Assembly (NCBI GenBank): GCA_964475955.1
Contig: CAYYZY010000226.1
Span: 1 to 11,975 of the forward strand
Source: DATKZH01 sp964475955
Lineage (GTDB): Bacteria > Planctomycetota > Planctomycetia > Pirellulales > Thermoguttaceae
Reading direction: 5' to 3'
DNA length: 11,975 nucleotides
The stretch's first letter is position 1, and each line of letters begins with the position of its first letter. Shown one piece after another: positions 5,898 to 11,975 of the stretch. The position numbers and the translations under genes are program-made. Below the pieces are notes generated by a model, which saw nothing but the letters and a program-made list of their open reading frames with translations, was not told the origin of the DNA and did no database searches.

Positions 5898-6677
5898 CTA
5901 TTGTGGGTCAGACTCCAGTGCGCCAACCGAAGCCGGCGTGGCATGGACGGTGGCCTTCGTCGCTTGAATATCATTCGGACGGTCCTTGGCGCGTTCCACC
6001 TCCTCCGGCGGGGCGACGTATTGGTCGGGGATCACCTTCGAGGACATCACCCCGATGGAGAGACATATTCTCATCAGGTCGTCGACCTGCATGTCCACTC
6101 GGTGAACGGAGTCGGCTGCGGCGAAGACGACGGCTCCAGACATCGGCACCGGCGAGGTCGGCAGATAGACGATCTGGCACGCCTGCCCGTTGAAGCGGTA
6201 CACATGTTCGGAGACGAGCAGCCCCAGGAACCCGGCGCCTCCCTCGCCTCCAAAGGCGCAGTAGACGACATTCATGCCCTGCAGCTTGTCCGCCGGATCG
6301 CGCTGGAGCATCTCGACGACCTGGGCGACCGGTCTGTAAAGAACGTTGACGAGCGGAATCCGTTCCACCGCAGCGTTAAACGTCTTTTCGATCCTCTTCT
6401 TGCCGACCCATTTCAGCAAGGCGCCCAAGAGCCAGATGACAAGCAGAACGCCGACCCAGCCGAGGGCGGACGCTACAGTCGGGTCGGTGACAAAGCGAAG
6501 TCCCATTTGGCGCAAGCCCTCGCCCACGAAGGTTTCCCCGCCGAGCCACCCGCGGAGCACCCCACCGACCCAAGCCATAATGCCGACGGTGATCACAATC
6601 GGGAGCACGGCAAACAGACCGGCCAGAAACGTGGAAAGCATCCCCGTTTTCCAGAACCACCCGAGGGCTCGTCTCAT
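5898..6677 (-). CDS. DUF502 family membrane protein
   Basis: A 259-residue protein starting MRRALGWFWKTGMLSTFLAG, chosen because an AAGGAGG ribosome binding site lies six bases ahead and the family begins with this basic-aromatic segment. A longer open frame to 6893 would overlap the radical SAM gene. TM1 is at about 17-40 (FLAGLFAVLPIVITVGIMAW) and TM2 at about 70-90 (ALGWVGVLLVIWLLGALLKW). The soluble part carries ERIPLVNVLYRPVAQVVEML (105-124), the region around VVYCAFGGEGGAGFLGL, and IVYLPTSPVPMSGAVVFA (169-186), all characteristic of DUF502. The last 35 residues are charged and appear non-conserved. Function is unknown. The protein should sit in the inner membrane with a large soluble domain. 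It is 35 bases after the radical SAM gene and 39 before the LapA-like gene. Confidence 0.9.
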   Translation of the reverse strand: MRRALGWFWKTGMLSTFLAGLFAVLPIVITVGIMAWVGGVLRGWLGGETFVGEGLRQMGLRFVTDPTVASALGWVGVLLVIWLLGALLKWVGKKRIEKTFNAAVERIPLVNVLYRPVAQVVEMLQRDPADKLQGMNVVYCAFGGEGGAGFLGLLVSEHVYRFNGQACQIVYLPTSPVPMSGAVVFAAADSVHRVDMQVDDLMRICLSIGVMSSKVIPDQYVAPPEEVERAKDRPNDIQATKATVHATPASVGALESDPQ

Positions 6678-6712
6678 CAATGTCCTCCTTCGGCGAGTGA
6701 GTTGTCCGTGAT

Positions 6713-8185
6713 TCACAGCGACTTCGCTACGCGACGAAAGTGGTGGCCGACGATGGTCAGTGCGATGGCCTGATGGAACTGGCGAGGCCGCGAGAGCAAC
6801 GTGGTTGCGCAGAATCGCCAATAAGCTCGGCGCCCGCGGTGCCAGACGCCGAGCAGCCACAAGGATTTCACAAAAGCCTGGAAGTCCGACCACGCCAGCC
6901 GGAGGCGCGGACCGCTGGGCCTGTTGTGTTCCAGGAACGTGCGAATTCGCCGGTAGTAGTTCCGCGGCTCATAGAGTTCCTTCATGAGTTCCCGGTAACC
7001 ATTGACGAGGAATTCGCGGTCCAGTGTCGGACGGAAATTGAGTGTTGCTTGGGTATTGTTTCCCGTGCTGTCCGCCTCAAGTCGCCCCTCCTTCACCAGC
7101 CGCTGGTAGAGCCGCGTCTCCGGCAGAGCGGTCAGGAGCCCCACCATGGCCGTGACCACGCCTGATCGCTGAATGAACTCAAACTGGCGTTTGAAGATGT
7201 CCGTTGGGTCATTGTCGAACCCCACGATGAACCCGCCCATGACCTCCAGGCCCGTCCGTTGCAGGGTCTTCACTGTCTCCACGAGGTCGCGGCCGCAGTT
7301 CTGCATTTTCCGGCATTCCTCAAGGCTCTCGGCAGAGGGCGTCTCGAACCCGACGAAAACCTTTTTGAACCCGGCTCGCACCATGAGGTCGCAGAGTTCC
7401 GGATCGTCGGCCATGTTTACCGAGGCCTCGGTCATGAAACTCATCTTGGTGCGAGTGCGCGCCCGCCACCGAATAAGTTCCCGGAGCATCGCCTTGGCCC
7501 GCCTCTTGTTGCCGATGAAGTTGTCATCGACGACGAAAACCATGTCCTTCCATCCACGTAGCCGCAACTGTTCAAGTTCGGCGACCAACTGGGCCGGCGA
7601 TTTGGTACGGGGAACCCGGCCATTCATGACGATAATGTCGCAGAACTCGCAGTCGAAGGGGCATCCGCGCGAGAATTGCACCGACATCGTCACATACTTG
7701 CGCATGTCGATCAGGTCCCAGCGGGGCGACGGCACGCGCGTGATGTCGGGCCGAATCGAAGCCGTGTACATGTGACGGACCGTGCCGCGACGTATGTCCT
7801 CGACGACCCGCGGCATAAGTTCTTCGGCTTCGCCCAACACGAGATGGTCGATGTCCGGAAAGGCTGCGTGGCCGGTCGTGAAGAGCGGGCCTCCGGCAAT
7901 CACCGGTTTCGAGAAGCGGCGACAACGCTCGACGATGTCCGGCACCATTTCCTTATGCACGATCATGGCGCCCAGCATCACGTAATCCGCCCAGCGCAGG
8001 TCATCGTCTGTCAGCCGAGCGACGTTCATATCGACGAGCTTGAGCTGCCAGTCGGCGGGCAACATCGCGGCCACCGTCAGGAGGCCCAGCGGCGGAAAGG
8101 CGGCGCGTTTCGAGACGAAACGCAACACGTGCTTGAAGCTCCAGAACGTGTCCGGCGTCGGCGGATAGACCAAAAGGACTTTCAT
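6713..8185 (-). CDS. B12-binding-type radical SAM protein with DUF4070-like C-terminus
   Basis: A 490-residue enzyme. Residues 1-140 form a cobalamin-binding-like Rossmann domain (MKVLLVYPPTPDTFWSFKHV at the start, then AFPPLGLLTVAAMLP). I do not see the DxHxxG motif of base-off B12 binding. The radical SAM core begins at FSRGCPFDCEFCDI. Cys175, Cys179 and Cys182 make the CxxxCxxC motif holding the [4Fe-4S] cluster that cleaves S-adenosylmethionine. Further landmarks are VVDDNFIGNKRRAK, TEASVNMADD, VFVGFETPSAESL, GGFIVGFDNDP and VTAMVGLLTALPETRLYQRL. From about 390 the chain follows the DUF4070 pattern, ending in a basic, Trp-rich segment. The family is widespread and I know of no established reaction; it may modify a lipid or small metabolite. 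TAA of the preceding gene is three bases before this ATG, so the two are very likely co-translated. No strong ribosome binding site is visible. Confidence 0.9.
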   Translation of the reverse strand: MKVLLVYPPTPDTFWSFKHVLRFVSKRAAFPPLGLLTVAAMLPADWQLKLVDMNVARLTDDDLRWADYVMLGAMIVHKEMVPDIVERCRRFSKPVIAGGPLFTTGHAAFPDIDHLVLGEAEELMPRVVEDIRRGTVRHMYTASIRPDITRVPSPRWDLIDMRKYVTMSVQFSRGCPFDCEFCDIIVMNGRVPRTKSPAQLVAELEQLRLRGWKDMVFVVDDNFIGNKRRAKAMLRELIRWRARTRTKMSFMTEASVNMADDPELCDLMVRAGFKKVFVGFETPSAESLEECRKMQNCGRDLVETVKTLQRTGLEVMGGFIVGFDNDPTDIFKRQFEFIQRSGVVTAMVGLLTALPETRLYQRLVKEGRLEADSTGNNTQATLNFRPTLDREFLVNGYRELMKELYEPRNYYRRIRTFLEHNRPSGPRLRLAWSDFQAFVKSLWLLGVWHRGRRAYWRFCATTLLSRPRQFHQAIALTIVGHHFRRVAKSL

Positions 8186-8188
8186 GAC

Positions 8189-8881
8189 TTAGCGAGCCTC
8201 GACATACTGTGACGGGGTCTTTTCAAACGCCTCTAACGACTCTTTCGTGTAGAAATGATACGTGCGCCCCTCGTATTCCGCTTCTCCCGCGGCAAACGCT
8301 CTCGGAAATCGGACGTTCATCACGGGGTCCATCTCGAAGCTCGGCTTCTGGTACTGCTCCGTGAAGTACATCTCGAAGTACGTTCGAGTGAATCCAACGA
8401 GCTTGTCATCGATCCACGCCGCGATGGCATCCTCATCGGGCTTGTCGATCGGGATTGCAAGTTGATCGTGGCTGTCGAACCTGATGAAGATGGGAACGAT
8501 CTCCAACCGATAGTCGATGATGGCATGTTCGATGGGGCCGTCATGTCCCAGGCGGAACGACAGTTCAACCTTGCCCGAACACGCGTCAGAAGCGGGAACG
8601 GAGAGCGTTGTCGTTCTCCCGTGAAATCCCCGCCTCTCAGGGCCTCGCAATTCCAGGCTCACGTTCTGCTTGATGTCTTTGAAGACGTTTACCTTCGTAA
8701 ACGCCTCGATGCGCGGCAGTAAGATCGCGTGGATACGTTCCGCCAGAGCAACGAAGCGCATGAATCGCTGTTCCTGGCCAAAAAAGACTCTGGCCGCCTC
8801 GGCTTGGAGCAGGTGGACTCGCTCCGTGGCCGCGGCAACCTCCGCAGAGAGACGCTCGACGAGGTGGTCCACTGACGACAT
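8189..8881 (-). CDS. Uncharacterised protein with C-terminal cysteine-free YHS-like domain
   Basis: A 230-residue protein. Residues about 1-60 are helical and probably coiled coil (heptad-like leucines, ERVHLLQAEAARVFFGQEQR). Residues about 65-180 look like a mixed alpha/beta domain that I do not recognise (LSFRLGHDGPIEHAIIDYRL, IFIRFDSHDQLAIPIDKPDE, FTRTYFEMYFTEQYQ). Residues 184-227 read as a YHS domain: DPVMNV, then AEYEGRTYHFYTKESLEAFE, then TPSQYV. All cysteines of the usual pattern are replaced (DPVCGM becomes DPVMNV; the FC..EC pair becomes Y211 and S215), so it should not bind metal as copper- or heavy-metal-linked YHS domains do. AAGGAG lies nine bases before ATG 8881. It precedes the radical SAM gene by three bases, making it a candidate partner or substrate-handling protein for that enzyme. 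Function unknown. Confidence 0.8.
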   Translation of the reverse strand: MSSVDHLVERLSAEVAAATERVHLLQAEAARVFFGQEQRFMRFVALAERIHAILLPRIEAFTKVNVFKDIKQNVSLELRGPERRGFHGRTTTLSVPASDACSGKVELSFRLGHDGPIEHAIIDYRLEIVPIFIRFDSHDQLAIPIDKPDEDAIAAWIDDKLVGFTRTYFEMYFTEQYQKPSFEMDPVMNVRFPRAFAAGEAEYEGRTYHFYTKESLEAFEKTPSQYVEAR

Positions 8882-8981
8882 CTTGGAGCACTCCTTGAGG
8901 GGGGCCCGCGCCGGGAACGGGCGTCACTTGTTTGAAGCATCGTCGGATCATGCCTTGGTGCACGCACCCATTAGAACCGCC
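8882..8981. other. 100-base gap between GspE-like and YHS-like genes
   Basis: It holds the AAGGAG ribosome binding site of the YHS-like gene, a GCCCG/CGGGC five-base stem with no T-run, and GGTGC-GT-GCACC, whose two-base loop is too small for a hairpin. There is no clear terminator, so read-through from the ATPase gene into the YHS/radical SAM operon is possible. Confidence 0.3.
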
Positions 8982-10949
8982 TCACCCTGAAAACGATAAA
9001 GGCTTCTTTGGGAGCATCCGTTCGACCCGCTCCGGCGCCACGAGCCCTTCCTTCAGCAGGAAACGGCAGTATCTTGGAAAGGAGAAGAAGTACTGCTGGT
9101 CTAGTGCTTTCTCCAACTCACTGCGCGGCGCGGCGCGATCAATCAAATCGCGGAGTCGATCGGTGACGAACATGATCTCGTATGCCCCAACGCGCCCCGA
9201 TTCACCGCCGGGCGGAAATCCCTCGGAGTCCTTGCCGCGGTATAACACGCCGGACCAGTCCGCTTCGAGCACCCCCAAGCTCTTCAGCCGTGTGATGACT
9301 GCGGCATCCGCGGGTACAGCATCGGTGCATCCAGGGCTCAAGCGCGGGAGAAGCTGTTGACTGATCACGCCTTTCAGCGCGCTTGCCAAGAGGTATGGCT
9401 TGACCTCCAAATCTCGCAGTCTGACCAGGGTCTCCATAGCAGAGTGAGTGTGGAGTGAAGAAAGCACGACGTGTCCGGTCATCGCCGCTTCGACTGCCAA
9501 AGCCGCCGACTCCGCGTCACGGATCTCACCCACCATAATAACGTCCGGGTCCTGCCGAAGGATCGTCCGGAGAATACTGGGAAAACCGAGTTCCAACTCC
9601 CGATTGACTTGGATCTGTGTCGCAAAACTGAGGTTGTGCTCGACGGGGTCCTCAATGGTGACGATGTTGAGCGTATGGTTGCTGCGTTCGATGGTATTCA
9701 GAGCAGCGTAAAGCGTCGTCGTCTTGCCCGCCCCGGTCGGCCCGTTCACGAGCACCAGGCCGCTGGGGCTCTGAAACATCTCTTTGGCGAACGCCGCAAC
9801 CGGCTCCGACAGAATGAGATTGGCCAGATCCAAGAAATCAGGATTCGGAGCAACGACCCGCAGGACCAGTTTCTCGCCGCCGTGACACGGCATGACCGAC
9901 ACGCGGAACTCGATGCGATGGTCGTTCGCGCGTACCAGGAACCGACCGTCCTGCGGCCTACGAACGCTGGTGATGTCAAGTTCGGACATCACTTTGATGC
10001 GGGAAATCACCTGGTGAAACTTGCGAGGGGCAATGTTCGCCCGGATAGGGAACATCCTGCCGTCCACCCGCAAGCGAACCCTCCCGCCTTCGTCGTGCGG
10101 CTCAATGTGGACATCACTTGCGCCCGCGCGGATTGCTGACGTGAGCAGCCCAGGCAGGAGGCCGTCCTCGCCCTTTTGAGCTATCTGGGCCGCTTCCCCG
10201 GAAGAACTGACGTGGATCAGGCTGTCGAACGGTTTGTCCGGTGCTGAAACGCCTACGTCCGCACCCAGCAGTCGAGCTGCGTGCCGCGCAAAGTCATCCT
10301 CGGCAACCGCCACGAACTCGACGTGAAACTGTCGAAGCACGTCCACAAGAAACGCGCGCGCCCGCATGTCACCAGGGTTGACCATGGCAACCGTAACCCG
10401 ATCGCCGTCGCGCTCAACCGCAAGGCTCTGGCAAGCACGCGAAATGCGCGGGGGTAGCAGGCGGGATGTCTCGGGTAGATTCGGATAGGCGTCAAGCCGG
10501 GCAAAAAACACGACGCCAATCCTATCAATACTATGCGCGACGTGACTCCCAAGGGAACGCCACATAGCCCTCGCGAACCCTGGTGAACCCTCGAACAGCT
10601 CGGCAATCGCCCGTTCGCTCAGGGCCATCACGCGGCCGGGTTGCAGCGACTGGATGGCGACGGGGGCATGTTGTCCCGTAACCACCGGGAGCACGCCGAA
10701 GTAGTCACCCGGGACCAGTCGGGCAAGCTCCTTCTCGAAATCGGCCTCCTCTTGTCGAAGATAAACGCGAAACTCCCCCTCGATGACGATGAACAGCTCG
10801 TTTTCCTGGCTAGTTGGCTCAGCCAAAAGCTCCCCTCCGTCACACGTGCGAACCTCGGCTGCTTCCGCGAGCTGCTGGAGCTGATCCTTCGACAGCGTGT
10901 GAAAGATCGGCACCGTACGCACGAACGCGACGATGTCTGTTGCGTCCAT
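8982..10949 (-). CDS. GspE/PilB-type secretion ATPase with N-terminal cNMP-binding-like domain
   Basis: A 655-residue protein. The start ATG at 10949 is set by AGGAGGTT just upstream; the frame extends to 10994 but without support. Residues 1-130 resemble a cyclic-nucleotide-binding domain (VPIFHTLSKDQLQQLAEAAE, then LFIVIEGEFRVYL, then PGDYFGVLPVVTG). The signature Glu of FGEL is Val86, and the Arg of the phosphate cassette is replaced near residues 94-96. Residues about 150-245 resemble the N-terminal domain of type II secretion ATPases. The ATPase core has SDVHIEP (278-284), Walker A GPTGAGKTT (403-411), the Asp box TIEDPVEH (431-438), Walker B DPDVIMVGEIRD (467-478) and the His box around TGHVVLSSLHTHSA (491-504). 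In a pilus or type II system it would drive pilin assembly. The C-terminal zinc motif is reduced to Cys541. No pilin, PilC/GspF or PilT gene is in view. Confidence 0.92.
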   Translation of the reverse strand: MDATDIVAFVRTVPIFHTLSKDQLQQLAEAAEVRTCDGGELLAEPTSQENELFIVIEGEFRVYLRQEEADFEKELARLVPGDYFGVLPVVTGQHAPVAIQSLQPGRVMALSERAIAELFEGSPGFARAMWRSLGSHVAHSIDRIGVVFFARLDAYPNLPETSRLLPPRISRACQSLAVERDGDRVTVAMVNPGDMRARAFLVDVLRQFHVEFVAVAEDDFARHAARLLGADVGVSAPDKPFDSLIHVSSSGEAAQIAQKGEDGLLPGLLTSAIRAGASDVHIEPHDEGGRVRLRVDGRMFPIRANIAPRKFHQVISRIKVMSELDITSVRRPQDGRFLVRANDHRIEFRVSVMPCHGGEKLVLRVVAPNPDFLDLANLILSEPVAAFAKEMFQSPSGLVLVNGPTGAGKTTTLYAALNTIERSNHTLNIVTIEDPVEHNLSFATQIQVNRELELGFPSILRTILRQDPDVIMVGEIRDAESAALAVEAAMTGHVVLSSLHTHSAMETLVRLRDLEVKPYLLASALKGVISQQLLPRLSPGCTDAVPADAAVITRLKSLGVLEADWSGVLYRGKDSEGFPPGGESGRVGAYEIMFVTDRLRDLIDRAAPRSELEKALDQQYFFSFPRYCRFLLKEGLVAPERVERMLPKKPLSFSG

Positions 10950-10952
10950 TAG

Positions 10953-10960
10953 AACCTCCT
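10953..10960 (-). promoter_or_regulatory. Ribosome binding site AGGAGGTT of the GspE-like gene
   Basis: Minus-strand AGGAGGTT lies three bases before ATG 10949 (five from the AGGAGG core). It decides the start, excluding the in-frame ATG at 10994, which would add 15 residues before the conserved VPIF segment. Confidence 0.75.
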
Positions 10961-11105
10961 GACCCGGGTAAGTCTCAACCGACATTCGCCCCAACCAGTG
11001 TCTATGGCCTGTTTGCTGGGGAACTTGGACATAGCCAAGCGCATCACTGGGGTGCCTTCTGCCCGAGTGCTATCACCTTGACTTCCCGATGGCTTCCCCG
11101 ATTCC
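10961..11105. other. Intergenic gap between SPFH and GspE-like genes
   Basis: About 145 non-coding bases before the ribosome binding site of the ATPase gene. I see no convincing terminator for the SPFH gene and no clear promoter or sigma-54 element on the minus strand. Confidence 0.3.
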
Positions 11106-11975
11106 TCACTCCCCGTCGCCGACGCCGGCAAAGGCTTCCTGCCCGGCCTTGGCTCCCTCGGCCGTCTGGTTGGCCTCGATCATGGCGTTACGAATTTGCT
11201 CGCTCAGGCTGGCAAGACTGCCGGGCGAATGGGGAATGAGGATCGTATTCGACCGCGAGGAGGCCCCGATTTCCTTCAGCGTGTCGAAGTACTGGGTCAT
11301 GAGAACGAGGTTCATCACGTCCTTGGCCGTCGTCCCCGGCACGGACCTCTGGAACTCGTCCACGGAATCTCGCAGTCCCGCGACGATGGCCTGCCGCTGA
11401 TCGGCAATCCCCCGACCCTGCAAAGCTTTGCTTTGCGCGTCGCCCTCGGCGGCCTTGACCTTGATGATTCGGTCCGCTTCCCCCTTCTCGGTCGCCGCCA
11501 CCCGCATCCGCTGCGCCGCGTTGATCTCGTTCATCGACTGCTTCACCTTGGGATCCGGGTCGATGTCGGTGACCAGCGCCTTGAGGATCCCGTAACCGAA
11601 GCCCTCCATCACCTGGGCCAGCTCGGCCTTGACGATGTCGGCGATCTCGTCCTTCTTCTCGAAAACGTCGTCGAGCTTGATCTTGGGAACCTGGGCTCGC
11701 ACCACGTCGAAGACGTACGAGGTGATCTGCCGGCGGGCGTCATCCAGCCTATAGAACGCGTCGTAGACCTTCTCCGGCAGGACGTAGAACTGCACGGCGA
11801 CGACCATCTGGACGAACACGTTGTCCTCCGTCTTGGTCTCGATCTTGACGTCCAGTTGCTGGACTCGCAGGTTGATGCGCCCTACCACTCTGTCGAAGAA
11901 GGGGACCTTGACATTGAGGCCCGGCCCGGCCTCCCGCACGAATTTGCCGAGGCGCTGCACGATGGCCGTCGTGCG
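11106..11975 (-). CDS. SPFH/stomatin-like membrane scaffold protein (5' end beyond window)
   Basis: The last 289 residues of a stomatin/prohibitin-type protein. The frame runs off the window's right edge. The visible chain begins RTTAIVQRLGKFVREAGPGL; the GTG at 11960 is an internal Val of AIVQRLGKF, not a start. The N-terminal membrane anchor is therefore outside the window. The SPFH/Band 7 domain covers about 1-170 (VKVPFFDRVV, QQLDVKIETKTEDNVFVQM, YRLDDARRQITSYVFDVVRAQVP). It is followed by an Ala/Glu/Lys-rich coiled coil (NAAQRMRVAATEKGEADRII, KAAEGDAQSKALQG) typical of flotillin/stomatin oligomers. Such proteins form ring-like membrane assemblies that organise proteases or envelope machinery. 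No NfeD partner gene lies downstream, although stomatin homologues often pair with one. A 156-base gap separates it from the GspE-like gene, so co-transcription is possible but not shown. Confidence 0.93.
   Translation of the reverse strand, partial: RTTAIVQRLGKFVREAGPGLNVKVPFFDRVVGRINLRVQQLDVKIETKTEDNVFVQMVVAVQFYVLPEKVYDAFYRLDDARRQITSYVFDVVRAQVPKIKLDDVFEKKDEIADIVKAELAQVMEGFGYGILKALVTDIDPDPKVKQSMNEINAAQRMRVAATEKGEADRIIKVKAAEGDAQSKALQGRGIADQRQAIVAGLRDSVDEFQRSVPGTTAKDVMNLVLMTQYFDTLKEIGASSRSNTILIPHSPGSLASLSEQIRNAMIEANQTAEGAKAGQEAFAGVGDGE

Noticed and set aside
5877..6773. Plus-strand open frame of 298 codons
   Set aside because: Antisense to DUF502 and the end of the radical SAM gene. The translation is rich in His, Arg, Asp and Pro, typical of an antisense shadow.
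6678..6893. N-terminal extension of the DUF502 frame to 6893
   Set aside because: It would overlap the radical SAM coding region, and the extension is unlike the family. The AAGGAGG site supports the start at 6677.
9471..10139. Plus-strand open frame of 222 codons
   Set aside because: Antisense to the intact ATPase motifs, with no recognisable domain.

Overview
The window is a dense, high-GC bacterial region in which every supported gene lies on the minus strand, so it reads from about 11975 down to 1. No rRNA, tRNA, CRISPR array, transposase or integrase was seen. Gaps between genes are all under about 240 bases. The gene content (LapA-like protein, DUF1328, DUF502, a type II secretion/type IV pilus-like ATPase, an SPFH protein, and a GT4 + GH130 carbohydrate cluster) suggests a didermic environmental bacterium, perhaps a Planctomycetota, Nitrospirota or Acidobacteriota lineage or a relative. 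The sequence alone does not settle the taxon.

Region A (11975-8982): a partial stomatin/SPFH membrane-scaffold gene is followed by a large ATPase of the GspE/PilB superfamily with a cyclic-nucleotide-binding-like domain fused at its N-terminus. The ATPase has intact Walker A, Asp, Walker B and His boxes. It has lost most of the C-terminal tetracysteine motif and the signature ligand contacts of the regulatory domain, and no pilus or secretion genes are near it.

Region B (8881-5215): a probable operon. It encodes a 230-residue protein ending in a YHS-like domain without cysteines, a B12-binding radical SAM enzyme of the DUF4070 type starting 3 bases after it, a two-TM DUF502 protein, a LapA-like two-TM protein and a DUF1328 small membrane protein. 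The last three are short envelope proteins often seen in stress-related gene neighbourhoods.

Region C (5009-4289): an atypical response regulator (receiver plus BON-like domain). Its reading frame is broken near codon 17, and its phosphoacceptor position is Glu rather than Asp.

Region D (4191-41): a carbohydrate cluster. A GT4 glycosyltransferase (TTG start, strong ribosome binding site) overlaps by one base a predicted all-helical glycoside-hydrolase-like protein; I recall the two being fused in related proteins. Then come a small four-TM protein, a GH130 mannoside phosphorylase/mannosidase-like enzyme, and a 59-codon ORF that looks like only the N-terminus of a second GH130 protein. Together these suggest synthesis and phosphorolytic or hydrolytic turnover of a cytosolic, probably mannose-containing, oligosaccharide. 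The substrate is an inference. The most original leads are the degenerate GspE-like ATPase with its neighbours, and the GT4/helical-hydrolase/GH130 module controlled by or adjacent to a non-canonical receiver-BON regulator.
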